NCBI GenBank assembly: GCA_947451145.1
Contig: CANFXW010000003.1
Span: forward strand, 62,001 to 126,000
Length of the DNA stretch: 64,000 nt
DNA from: Sphingomonadaceae bacterium
Lineage (GTDB): Bacteria; Pseudomonadota; Alphaproteobacteria; Sphingomonadales; Sphingomonadaceae
Direction of reading: 5' to 3'
The translations under genes and the position numbers were made by a program. Shown one piece after another: positions 52,801-62,526 of the stretch. The notes beneath the pieces were generated by a model that was given only the letters and a program-made list of their open reading frames with translations, searched no databases and was not told the DNA's origin. Each line of letters starts with the position of its first letter. The stretch's first letter is position 1.

Positions 52801-53290
52801 GATCCACCGTCTGCTCGAGCGCTTGCCCGAACTGGCCGAGGCTGAGCGCGAGGCGGCAGCCTTGCGCTGGCTGGCCCGGGCGGCTGCCGATCTGGATCAG
52901 GCGGCGCACAGCGAGATGGCGGGCGCGGCGGTGCGCGTGCTGGCGCAGGCGCAGTGGGCCGCTCTGTTTTCTCCGGCAGCGCTGGCTGAAGTGCCGGTTA
53001 CCGCGCTGGTGGGTGACCGGGTGGTCGCGGGCACCATCGACCGGCTGCTGGTCACGCCCGACGTGGTCCGCATTGTCGACTTCAAGACCGGCCGCCGCCC
53101 GCCTGCTTCACTGGCCGAAGTGCCGGTCGCCTATCTGCGCCAGATGGCAGCCTATGCGGCTGCGCTTGAGGTGGCGTATCCCGGGCGGCGTATCGAAGCG
53201 GCGCTGCTGTTCACGCAAGTGCCGGTACTGATCGAAATTCCCGCCGATGTGATCGCGGTGCACAAGCGGGATTTGTCCACCGGCGAGTAA
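49811..53290 (+). CDS. addA: Double-strand break repair helicase-nuclease AddA
   Basis: 1159 residues from ATG 49811, overlapping the addB stop by 4 bp, with GGGGAGG upstream. UvrD-like motifs are intact: Walker A SASAGTGKTQVLSARVLRLLL, motif Ia LCLTFTKAGAAEMA, motif II VLVDEAQDTNAAQW, motif III GDYKQAIFRFQGTSP, motif V VMTVHGSKGLQAPIVIL and motif VI LLYVAMTRAEEALFITG. The C-terminal RecB-like nuclease includes VVAGTIDRLLVTPDVVRIVDFKTGRRPP followed by YLRQMAAYAAALE. The AddAB complex performs end resection in place of RecBCD. Confidence 0.96.
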   Translation: MSQVHPLKGQQREAVDPAETVWLSASAGTGKTQVLSARVLRLLLTEGTSPSQVLCLTFTKAGAAEMAVRVNEVLANWVRMPELALANDLAAIGARNDAVTCARARTLFASVLDCPGGGLRIDTIHAFAQWLLAAFPEEAGLAPGTRAMEDRDRALLSREVLSALLLDAEEKDDQELLSALETLTLRMKPEDVERYLQRCAGAREAWFGPGSWAQGDLRPQVNRLLGLDGDASEADLPDLCDAPAFDLQSLRDCAGILGRWGKPTGLTMAGEIAVWLTGNAQSRYAGIDDLYLALFNKGNGAPTQFANICKFDPAYADAIERVSASIAAIRDQRMLIQLADYLTPALTLGRAFARAWDEAKAREGLIDFDDQIRQAADLLNRQGLSEWIRYKLDRRFDHVLVDEAQDTNAAQWQIINALTGDFFAGEGQHGDAIRTLFVVGDYKQAIFRFQGTSPENFELAREQVRRAMLGLAENREALRDGKNARTLQEPFLNQSFRTASDILRFVDRATEHIGYERLGLKQKPEPHKGQDRPGLVTFWQPVGLEDEGGGDAETSDEGEEGWLSRPDRQLANRIARQVKAWIEHGFPLIKGSHRRAGPGDVMVLVRRRKELAGLIVARLHAAGVEVAGVDRLRLGAPLAVKDLVAALRFAVQPFDDLNLAALLVSPLIGWSQEQLLEHGYALKRNSLWLHLRNSREPDVQVAVAQLLELLGRADYQPPQALLHWLLVGPWQGRQRLVARLGFEANDPIDELLNAAHTFAMSDTPSIIAFLNWFDADDGDLKRESEGAGGLVRVMTVHGSKGLQAPIVILADAADNPNGRTGALDLADGHGAANDDAFHAPKIPLPALRKEEMAGRLLEAQAKLQAEELEEHWRLLYVAMTRAEEALFITGSLGAKEKEPAADSWYARLAETAEGEWADDPIWDRKLEIGSQPELPPRHAEVLDLALPLPEPRWLRETLAAEPRPPRPLAPSSLGEDSAADPPYAPGTMADAARRGTLIHRLLERLPELAEAEREAAALRWLARAAADLDQAAHSEMAGAAVRVLAQAQWAALFSPAALAEVPVTALVGDRVVAGTIDRLLVTPDVVRIVDFKTGRRPPASLAEVPVAYLRQMAAYAAALEVAYPGRRIEAALLFTQVPVLIEIPADVIAVHKRDLSTGE

Positions 53291-53363
53291 AGCTTTTGTG
53301 CGCTGGTGGTTGCACCTTGATGGTGAGGACCTAAATTGGCCCCAAGCAATCAGGAGTTTTCCC

Positions 53364-53684
53364 ATGTCTACCATCGCCGTTACCGACGCCAGCTTTGCTG
53401 CCGATGTCCTCCAGTCCGACAAGCCCGTGCTCGTCGATTTCTGGGCCGACTGGTGCGGTCCTTGCAAGATGATCGGCCCGGCTCTCGAAGAAATCTCGGA
53501 CGAACTGGCTGACCAGGTGACCATCGCCAAGATGGATATCATGGAAAGTACCGTCGTCCCCGGCCAGATCGGCGTGCAGTCGATCCCGCTGATGGTTCTG
53601 TTCAAGAACGGCGAGCCCGTCGCGCAAAAGCTCGGCGCGGCGCCCAAGGGCCAGCTCAAGGCCTGGCTGGAAAGCGTTCTTTAA
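53364..53684 (+). CDS. trxA: Thioredoxin
   Basis: 106 residues from ATG 53364 with AGGAG 7 nt upstream. The active site WCGPC (FWADWCGPCKMIGP) and cis-Pro region SIPLMVLFKNGEPV define thioredoxin, a general cytoplasmic disulfide reductase. Alphaproteobacteria often place trx downstream of addA, as here (73-bp gap). A MITE-like repeat follows 16 bp after the stop, at the convergent junction with the IMPase-family gene. Confidence 0.97.
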   Translation: MSTIAVTDASFAADVLQSDKPVLVDFWADWCGPCKMIGPALEEISDELADQVTIAKMDIMESTVVPGQIGVQSIPLMVLFKNGEPVAQKLGAAPKGQLKAWLESVL

Positions 53685-53699
53685 AAGCCGCCATCACAT

Positions 53700-53876
53700 T
53701 CTTTCCCCTTGATGGGGAAAGGATATGAAGCCTTGCCCCTGAAAGGGGGTAGGCGAAGTTGGAATGGGGTGATCTCTCGGCGAGCGCCAGTTCAGTTGGA
53801 GAGCGCACCCCCATCCAACTGCGGCTAGGCGACAAGTCGCCAAGCCTGCGTATCCTTCGCCCATCAAGGGGGAAGA
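53700..53876. repeat. MITE-like element, family 1 copy B
   Basis: About 177 bp, the inverse-orientation counterpart of the element at 33734-33912. The terminal repeats begin TCTTTCCCCTTGATGGGG and end CATCAAGGGGGAAGA. The interior shares blocks such as GTTGGATGGGGGTG, CGAGAGATCACCCC and CAAGGCTT on the complementary strand. It fills the junction between the convergent trx and phosphatase genes. Confidence 0.88.
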
Positions 53877-53880
53877 AAAA

Positions 53881-54684
53881 CTAAAGACCCACCATCCGTG
53901 CCGCCATCTCGTCCCACAGGGCGGGGCTGGCGGCACCGATCATGCCTTTTTGCAGGTGCTCGTCGACGCGGAACGGGCGGCCATCGGGGCGCGCCACTTT
54001 TCCGCCCGCCTCATTGGTGAACAGCGCCCCCGCGGCATGGTCCCAGGCGAGCGTCTTTTCGAACAGCGCGAGATCGTTCTGCCCCAGCACCAGCCGCGGA
54101 TATTGCTCGGCAGCGCAACGCGGGATGTCGACGCAGGTATAGTGCGGTGCGATTTCGCTCTTCAGCGCCGCCCGCCGCTCAGGGTCGGCGAATACCAGCG
54201 AGATGGCGGCAATCGGCGGGACTGATCCACTGACCCGGGCATAGACGCGGGTCCCGTCCACATAGGCACCCTTGCCGATCTGGGCGTGGCAGAACCGGCC
54301 CGACAGGCAATCATAGATCCACCCGCCAATCGTCTCGCCGCGCTCGGCGAGTGCAATCAGCACGCCGAAGGGCGGCTTGCCGGCGGCGAAATTGTTGGTG
54401 CCGTCGAGCGGGTCGATAATCCAGCACAGGTCATCACCCAACCGGTCCATTACTGCCGGTTCGGCATGGCAGGCCTCTTCGCCAACGATGGCAGCTTCGG
54501 GCAGCAGCTTGGCCAGGCCTTCAGTCAGGATCGCCTCGGCCTCATGGTCGGCGATGGTGACGACATCGTCCGCTGCCTTGTCATCCACCTCATGCGCGGC
54601 GAGCGACTGATAACGCGGCAGGATCGCCCGCTCGGTGGCGGACTTCATCAGGGAATGGACCTCGCGGGTGAGGATCTCGCTCAA
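53881..54684 (-). CDS. Inositol-monophosphatase family phosphatase (SuhB/HisN-like)
   Basis: 267 residues if started at TTG 54684, which overlaps the argJ stop as TTGA and supplies the usual N-terminal helix; ATG 54648 is the alternative. The metal-site motifs GEEA, WIIDPLDGTNNFAAGKPPFGV and AWDHAAGALFTNEAGG are complete, so it should be an active Mg-dependent, lithium-sensitive phosphatase. Members act on inositol-1-P, histidinol-P, fructose-1,6-P2 or PAP. The argJ neighbour hints at an amino-acid route (HisN), but this is not proof. Confidence 0.88.
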   Translation of the reverse strand: MSEILTREVHSLMKSATERAILPRYQSLAAHEVDDKAADDVVTIADHEAEAILTEGLAKLLPEAAIVGEEACHAEPAVMDRLGDDLCWIIDPLDGTNNFAAGKPPFGVLIALAERGETIGGWIYDCLSGRFCHAQIGKGAYVDGTRVYARVSGSVPPIAAISLVFADPERRAALKSEIAPHYTCVDIPRCAAEQYPRLVLGQNDLALFEKTLAWDHAAGALFTNEAGGKVARPDGRPFRVDEHLQKGMIGAASPALWDEMAARMVGL

Positions 54685-55907
54685 GAGCGGTAGTCCGCGT
54701 TGATCGAGATGTAGCCGTGGGTGAGATCGCAGGTCCACACCGTGGCGCGTCCCTCGCCAAGGCCGAGATCGACCTCGATGGTCACGTCCTGCCCCTTCAG
54801 GTGCGCGGTGACCGGTGCTTCGTCATAGTCGGCGAGCGGCAGGCCTTCGCGGGCGGCCCAATATCCGCCGAAACCGATCGACAGTTTGTCGCGGTCTGCC
54901 GGTTCGCCTGCCTTGCCGACGGCCATGACGACGCGGCCCCAGTTGGCGTCTTCCCCGGCGATAGCGGTCTTCACCAGCGGCGAATTGGCGATGGAGAGGC
55001 CGACGCGGCGGGCGCTGTCATCGCTGACGGCTCCGGTGACAGCGATCTGGATGAACTTCTGCGCGCCTTCGCCATCGCGCACCACCAGATGGGCGAGCTG
55101 GCGGCAGACATCCTCCAGCGCGGCGGCAAAGGCATCGGCACCGGGGCAGCCCGAGCAATTGATCGTCTGGTTGCCCGCCTTGCCGGTGGCAAAGGCCAGC
55201 ACGGTGTCGCTGGTCGAGGTGTCGCCATCGACGGTGATGCAGGAAAAGGTCTGGCGGTTCGCGGCGGAGAGCAGCTCCTGCAGGTATCCGGGGGCAATCG
55301 CAACGTCGGTGAAGATGTAGCCGAGCATCGTCGCCATATCGGGCGCGATCATGCCGCTGCCCTTGATGATGGCTGAGAGCGTGACTGTGCGGCCATCGAC
55401 TATGGCCGTGGCGGTGGCACCTTTGGCAAAGGTATCAGTCGTGCCAATAGTCTTCGCCGCATCTTCCCAAGAGCAGGGCTCGGCATGGAGCGCGGCATTG
55501 ACGCCATCGCGCGCCTTGTCCTTGGGCAGGGGCACGCCGATCACGCCGGTGGAGGAGACGAAGACTTCGTCCATCGCGCAGTCGAGGTGGTTTGCCACCT
55601 GCTCCATGATCTGCTCGACTGCCTCACGCCCGCGATAGCCGGTGAAGGCGTTGCTGTTCCCGGCGTTGACCACCAATGCGCGGGCCTTGCCAGCCTTGAC
55701 TTGCTCGCGGCCCAGTTCAACCTCGCTCGAGCAGCAGACGTTCTGCGTGAACACGCCCGCTACGGCGGTGCCGGGCTCCAGTTCGACATAGGTCAGGTCA
55801 CAGCGGCCCCAGTTCTTGTACCCGGCGCGGGCGATGCGCGGGATTACGCCGGCAATCCTGGGGAGCGCGGGGAAGGGCGAGGCGAGCGGAGAAATGGCGT
55901 CTGACAT
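54681..55907 (-). CDS. argJ: Bifunctional ornithine acetyltransferase/N-acetylglutamate synthase
   Basis: 408 residues from ATG 55907; the upstream frame extension is not conserved. ArgJ features include IPRIARAGYKNWGRCDLTYVELEPGTAVAGVFTQNVCCSSEVELGRE, NAGNSNAFTG, VFVSSTGVIGVPLP and the autocleavage site GSGMIAPDMATML, where the Thr becomes the N-terminal nucleophile of the beta subunit. DGDTSTSDTVLAFATG follows. It transfers acetyl from acetylornithine to glutamate and may also use acetyl-CoA in arginine synthesis. No strong ribosome binding site precedes the ATG. The IMPase-family gene downstream is translationally coupled. Confidence 0.96.
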   Translation of the reverse strand: MSDAISPLASPFPALPRIAGVIPRIARAGYKNWGRCDLTYVELEPGTAVAGVFTQNVCCSSEVELGREQVKAGKARALVVNAGNSNAFTGYRGREAVEQIMEQVANHLDCAMDEVFVSSTGVIGVPLPKDKARDGVNAALHAEPCSWEDAAKTIGTTDTFAKGATATAIVDGRTVTLSAIIKGSGMIAPDMATMLGYIFTDVAIAPGYLQELLSAANRQTFSCITVDGDTSTSDTVLAFATGKAGNQTINCSGCPGADAFAAALEDVCRQLAHLVVRDGEGAQKFIQIAVTGAVSDDSARRVGLSIANSPLVKTAIAGEDANWGRVVMAVGKAGEPADRDKLSIGFGGYWAAREGLPLADYDEAPVTAHLKGQDVTIEVDLGLGEGRATVWTCDLTHGYISINADYRS

Positions 55908-55938
55908 GCAAATGGGCCTAGCGCGCTGGCCCAACAGG

Positions 55939-56976
55939 TCAAGTCATCGGCGCGAATGTCAGCTTGCTCGGCGCGATTGTCCAGCCGCCCTTCATCACCC
56001 GGGCGAGCAGCGCGGCGAAAGCAATCGCGCAGGCATAGGCGGCAATGCGGCTGGGCATCGATGTGCTGAACGAGGCAAACAAGCGTAGCAGCGGCAGGTG
56101 CACGGCATAGATCGGGAATGACAGCTCACCCAGCCAGGTCAGCGCGGCCACGGCATGCTCCGGCGGCTGCGCACCGAGGGCCAGCCAGAACAGCAGCGGT
56201 ACGCCAGCAATGACAAACAGCATATCGCCCAGCGCCTGTGAGATCGGCAGGAACGGCAGGGCAATCGCAAAGCCAATCGGGGCGATCAGGGCGATCCACC
56301 AGCGCGCGACTTGGCGGGGAGGGGCAGCTAGGTAGCGCCGAGCGATCCAGATCCCCAAAGGATAGGTCCAGAACACCCGGATAAAGCCCCACCACCAGCC
56401 GCTTACCGGCGCGCCAACCGCGAGATGGCCCGAGGCGAAGGTCATGGCGATCAGCAGAAAACCGGAAAAACCTGCCACGACCAGCAACAGGAAATTGCTC
56501 AGCCGCCGCAAAAGCAGTCCGTGCATCAGGTTCGCCACCAGTTCCCACAGCAGTGACCACTGCGGACCATTCAGCGGAAATATCTCGTGCTCGCTTAACC
56601 AGGGAGAGGGGATCATCAGCAACGCCAAAGCCAGCAAAGGCAGGGCATCAATTCCGCCGAGCAGGCTATGCACGACTGCGCCCAAGGCCGCACCAATCGC
56701 GATGGTCGGCCACAGCCGGACCAGCCTTCCCCGCATGAATTGCCCGGTCGTCAGCCCGGATGCGAACTTCGGTTCTGCAGCAAGAGTGAGAACAAAGCCG
56801 CTGAGAAGGAAGAAGAAGTCGACGAAGAGATAGCCCTGAGCGAACCACCTGTCGTCGTGAAACAGGTTATGCCCGTGGTACAGCAACACGCACAAGGCCG
56901 CGAGGCCCCGCAGGCCATCGAGGAGGGGCAGGCGCAGGCCCGCATTTTCAGGCGTGTTCGCGGCGGCTTCCGACAT
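55939..56976 (-). CDS. Membrane acyltransferase of the acyltransferase-3 (OafA/YrhL) family, copy 1
   Basis: 345 residues with about ten hydrophobic segments. The motif LPLLDGLRGLAALCVLLYHGHNLF has the conserved R-G-x-A-A and catalytic His (LYH). GYLFVDFFFLLSGFVLTL is the following hallmark. The enzyme would O-acylate surface or periplasmic carbohydrates or lipids. It is paralogous to the downstream copy (57023), with matching blocks NGPQWSLLWE versus NGPQWTLFWE. The two genes lie in tandem on the same strand 46 bp apart, suggesting local duplication. Confidence 0.9.
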   Translation of the reverse strand: MSEAAANTPENAGLRLPLLDGLRGLAALCVLLYHGHNLFHDDRWFAQGYLFVDFFFLLSGFVLTLAAEPKFASGLTTGQFMRGRLVRLWPTIAIGAALGAVVHSLLGGIDALPLLALALLMIPSPWLSEHEIFPLNGPQWSLLWELVANLMHGLLLRRLSNFLLLVVAGFSGFLLIAMTFASGHLAVGAPVSGWWWGFIRVFWTYPLGIWIARRYLAAPPRQVARWWIALIAPIGFAIALPFLPISQALGDMLFVIAGVPLLFWLALGAQPPEHAVAALTWLGELSFPIYAVHLPLLRLFASFSTSMPSRIAAYACAIAFAALLARVMKGGWTIAPSKLTFAPMT

Positions 56977-57022
56977 GCCGCTATTTTGGGCGATTATCCC
57001 TAACAGCCGGTAAATATGCGCT

Positions 57023-58063
57023 TTATGCCTGCTTGGTCTTCACCTGTGTCGGCTTGCTCTGGAACGAGATCAGCCGCGAAAAGGCATAGGCCACCGCGCA
57101 GGCCGTCGCCACCGCCAGCACGCGCACCCACCAGTCAAGTCCGAGCAGCTCCGACAGCCAGACGAGGATTGTCAGGTGGACGCAATAGAGCGGCAGCGAG
57201 AAGTTCCCCAGCCACTCCATCGGCCCCGCCAACGCCTGAGGCGGGCAGCACATGACGACGAACCACAGCGAGATCGGCAGCACCGGGACAACGTAGACCA
57301 GATCGCCCCAGGCCTTTGACAGCGGCAGGTAGGGCACGGTCATTACCGCAGCCAGCGGCAGCGCCAGCGCCAGCGGCCAGGGCAGCGCCGCAGTCCGCGC
57401 GCCGCCCTTCCACACGCGGCCCATCCACACGCCGAGCACATAGGGGAAGCCAACCCGCGGGATCGGCATCCACCAGGTCTTGGCCGTCAAGGCGCCAACG
57501 CCCATTGTGTCTGAACCGTGCTTGTTCACCGCCACAACCAGCATCACGCCAAAGGCGGCGGCGATGAAGGGCAGAACCTTGGTCGGCACTTTCTTGAGCA
57601 GCAGGGCGTGGAGGAAATTGGCGACAACTTCCCAGAACAGCGTCCATTGCGGGCCGTTATAGCGATAAAATGGCCCGGTGCCGCCTAGTGCTGGCACCAT
57701 CGCCAGATCGAGCACCACCCACCACAGCAGGACGTAAATCGGCGCCATGCCGATCACCAGCGCCCGCGCCAGGGCAACACTCACACCCACTGCCACCAGC
57801 GGGAACAGGCGCTTGTACCGCGCCCAGCTGAATTCAAAGGCACCGATCCCGGCGAGCAGCTTTTTCTCGGTCGAAACCGCAAGGACGAAGCCGCTCAGCA
57901 GGAAGAACAGATCGACCATCAGATAGCCGCGCACGAAGGGGCCGTGGCTGTGATAGACCATCTCGAGGTGGTAAAGCATGATCACCAGCGCCGCCATGCC
58001 GCGCAGACCATCGAGCTGGGACAGGCGCGTTGGGTGTGGCTTGGTTTGCGCGGAATCGTTCAT
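57023..58063 (-). CDS. Membrane acyltransferase of the acyltransferase-3 family, copy 2
   Basis: 346 residues from ATG 58063 (MNDSAQTKPHPTRLSQLDGLRGMAALVIMLYHLEMVYHS), with AGAGGGGG upstream. The frame remains open to 58312, but that stretch is antisense to the next gene and not family-like. Motifs are the same as in copy 1: LDGLRGMAALVIMLYH, RGYLMVDLFFLLSGFVLAV, YNGPQWTLFWEVVANFLHALL. Both proteins probably acylate the same class of surface glycan, possibly with different donors or positions. Divergent from the small exported protein upstream of secA. Confidence 0.9.
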   Translation of the reverse strand: MNDSAQTKPHPTRLSQLDGLRGMAALVIMLYHLEMVYHSHGPFVRGYLMVDLFFLLSGFVLAVSTEKKLLAGIGAFEFSWARYKRLFPLVAVGVSVALARALVIGMAPIYVLLWWVVLDLAMVPALGGTGPFYRYNGPQWTLFWEVVANFLHALLLKKVPTKVLPFIAAAFGVMLVVAVNKHGSDTMGVGALTAKTWWMPIPRVGFPYVLGVWMGRVWKGGARTAALPWPLALALPLAAVMTVPYLPLSKAWGDLVYVVPVLPISLWFVVMCCPPQALAGPMEWLGNFSLPLYCVHLTILVWLSELLGLDWWVRVLAVATACAVAYAFSRLISFQSKPTQVKTKQA

Positions 58064-58208
58064 TTGGCTGCCCCCTCTGCTCGCGGATCGTCCTTGCTCA
58101 GGAGTTCCACTAATTCCTTGAGCTAGAGCAATAAATGCAAAATGGGAATCCCGGAAGGCTTGCCCCCCTAGACTATCCCCACCCAAACCCCTATCTGCCC
58201 CAGCAGCC

Positions 58209-58487
58209 ATGAAGCGTATGATCCTCGCCCTGCTTGCCCTGATCGGGCTTGTCGCCCAACCGGCGACGCTGCAAGCGCGCGGATTTGGCGGCACTGCGGC
58301 GCAAGTTGGCACTGTGGCCGGCGTGCAGGTTCAGGCGCAGAAGCTGGCCGCTCACAGCGAGATTCCGGCGCAGCCCAAGGCTGAAATTGCCGGGAAGATC
58401 AGCGAAACGCGGGTCACCGGCATGGCTGCAACGCCAGCACCGCTGGTTGCGTCGGTTCTCATCAAGGTAGACCGTTCGCGCGAATAG
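58209..58487 (+). CDS. Small exported protein immediately upstream of secA
   Basis: 92 residues. The N-terminus MKRMILALLALIGLVAQPATLQA is a clear signal peptide, after which an Ala/Gln/Val-rich mature part of about 68 residues follows, with no cysteines. I recognise no domain. It lies 117 bp before secA on the same strand, in the place occupied by secM in enterobacteria. The C-terminus (APLVASVLIKVDRSRE) has neither the SecM F-x4-W-I-x4-G-I-R-A-G-P arrest motif nor an R-A-P-P/G motif. The ribosome binding site is weak. The coding call rests on the signal peptide and the unbroken frame. Confidence 0.65.
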   Translation: MKRMILALLALIGLVAQPATLQARGFGGTAAQVGTVAGVQVQAQKLAAHSEIPAQPKAEIAGKISETRVTGMAATPAPLVASVLIKVDRSRE

Positions 58488-58554
58488 GCGCGGGGCCTGG
58501 CCTTTGCTGGCCTGAGCGCGTGACCTTGCCTCCGCGCACCCCAACACAAAGATC

Positions 58555-58575
58555 GCCGCGCATTGCCTGTGCGGC
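58555..58575 (+). other. Hairpin in the secA leader
   Basis: GCCGCGCA and TGTGCGGC can pair around a 5-nt loop (eight pairs, one G-U). The hairpin ends 17 nt before AGGA (58593) and 29 nt before the secA ATG. It could modulate ribosome access or simply separate the cistrons. Confidence 0.4.
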
Positions 58576-58604
58576 AACCAGACAAAAAATTCAGGAATCC
58601 CAAT

Positions 58605-61319
<2,715 letters not shown>

Positions 61320-61324
61320 GCTCG

Positions 61325-61414
61325 CGTCGTCCCGGGCTCGACCCGGGACCGCTGGCCTATTAAATCAAGGTTGCGCAAGGACGCCACCGGTCCCGGGTCT
61401 AGCCCGGGACGACG
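61325..61414. repeat. Palindromic repeat (CGTCGTCCCGGG type) between secA and the DDN-like gene
   Basis: Two 31-bp inverted arms (61325-61355 and 61384-61414; CGTCGTCCCGGGCT at the outer ends) differ at two positions, around a 28-nt interior. Each arm contains its own GTCCCGGG...CCCGGGAC palindrome. Alphaproteobacterial genomes commonly contain such CCCGGG-rich intergenic repeats. It begins 5 bp after the secA stop and may act as a bidirectional terminator. Confidence 0.88.
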
Positions 61415-61867
61415 TCAGTCGTGGATCGGATCGAGCACCACCACCGGGATCAACCGATCCGTGCGGGACTGATAGATGTCATAATTCGGCCAGTTCTTCA
61501 CGCATTCGGCCCAGATCGCTTCGCGTTCGGGTGACTCGGCGGTGCGCGCCTTTGCCTTGAAGACCTTGTCCAACACCTGCAGTTCGACATTGGGGTTCTC
61601 AAGCAGGTTGAGATACCATTGCGGGTGAACGGGCGATCCGCCCTTGCTTGCGATGATGACATAGGCATTGCGATAGGGCGTGAAGATGATCGGGATCGTG
61701 CGCGGCTGGCCACTCTTGCGACCTGTCATGGTCATCAGCAGGATGGTGACACCATTCCAGATATAGCCCGTTTCACCATTGGTTTCGCGATAGACGCGGA
61801 CGTGCTCATCGCCGAGCAAAGTGACGTCAGTCGTTGGAATGGGCTGGACATTTGACTGTTCGGACAC
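61415..61867 (-). CDS. DDN-like nitroreductase/quinone reductase family protein
   Basis: 150 residues from GTG 61867, with GGGAG about 8 nt upstream; an ATG at 61894 lies before that site. The split beta-barrel pattern TILLMTMTGRKSGQPRTIPIIFTPYRNAYVIIASKGGSPVHPQWYLNLLENPNVELQVLDKVFKAKA is the signature of deazaflavin (F420)-dependent nitroreductases related to mycobacterial Ddn; T-x-G-R-K-S-G and N-P-x-V are hallmarks. In proteobacteria the cofactor may be F420 or FMN. Function unknown, probably a quinone or xenobiotic reductase. Convergent with secA. Confidence 0.85.
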   Translation of the reverse strand: MSEQSNVQPIPTTDVTLLGDEHVRVYRETNGETGYIWNGVTILLMTMTGRKSGQPRTIPIIFTPYRNAYVIIASKGGSPVHPQWYLNLLENPNVELQVLDKVFKAKARTAESPEREAIWAECVKNWPNYDIYQSRTDRLIPVVVLDPIHD

Positions 61868-61968
61868 CGCATTTCTCCCTCTGACAATTGCCATGCGATA
61901 GGCCAGGGGTTCGAACCTTGTCCAGTCCGGGAATTGGTATTCGCATATAGGAAGTGAAATTGCGCATC

Positions 61969-62430
61969 CTAATCAAGGCTTCGGGAAACCCGGGTCGAGA
62001 GCAGGATCGAGGAATTGGTGTTCGCCACCCCATCGCACTCGCCGATGTGGTCTATGACGTCATTCAGCGCGGCAACGCTGTCGGCCTCGACCAGCGCCAT
62101 CATGTCATATTCGCCGCTGATCGCGTGGAGCGAGACGAGTTCGGGCATGGCGGAAAGCTGGCGCTCCACCGCGCGGGCGAGCTTTGGCTCAACGTGCAGC
62201 ATCACATTGGCGCGGATCAGGCGGCGGTCGTAGTCCGCGCCCAGCTTCAGCGTATAACCGGCAATTACGCCGTCACGCTCCAGGCGGGCAAGCCGCGCAT
62301 AGGTGCTGGCGCGCGAGAGTGAGAGTGCGTGGGCAAGGCTGGTGATCGGCAGCCGCGCATCTTCGCGCAGCAGGGCGATCAGCTTGCGATCGGTCGCGTC
62401 GATTGACACATTGTCTGACAGGCTCGACAT
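61969..62430 (-). CDS. Lrp/AsnC-family transcriptional regulator
   Basis: 153 residues from ATG 62430; a GTG 21 nt downstream is also possible. The AsnC-type HTH IDATDRKLIALLREDARLPITSLAHALSLSRASTYARLARLERDGVIAGYTLKLG is followed by a RAM ligand domain (ANVMLHVEPKLARAVERQLSAMPELVSLHAISGEYDMMALVEADSVAALNDVIDHIGECDGV). There is no Shine-Dalgarno before the ATG. A TATATT -10 about 9 bp before it suggests a leaderless transcript. The regulator is divergent from the lysine-catabolic genes it probably controls. Confidence 0.9.
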   Translation of the reverse strand: MSSLSDNVSIDATDRKLIALLREDARLPITSLAHALSLSRASTYARLARLERDGVIAGYTLKLGADYDRRLIRANVMLHVEPKLARAVERQLSAMPELVSLHAISGEYDMMALVEADSVAALNDVIDHIGECDGVANTNSSILLSTRVSRSLD

Positions 62431-62461
62431 ATTGTCTGAAATATACCTTCTTTCTGACAAT
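62431..62461. promoter_or_regulatory. Probable Lrp/AsnC operator in the divergent promoter
   Basis: ATTGTCTGAAA (62431-62441) and TTTCTGACAAT (62451-62461) form an inverted repeat with 10 of 11 matching pairs and a 9-bp spacer. A further ATTGTCTGA lies at 62410-62418, exactly 21 bp (two helical turns) from the left arm, inside the regulator's first codons. Such phased arrays suit the multimeric Lrp/AsnC proteins. Confidence 0.65.
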
Positions 62462-62526
62462 TTCCAGCCTTCATTCCGGACGGACTTTCGCCCTATCCTC
62501 CCGCCAAACGATGGGGAGACTGCGTG

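Noticed and set aside
58209..58487. True SecM
   Set aside because: The SecM arrest motif is absent; only position and signal peptide are comparable, so it is listed as a hypothesis, not a call.
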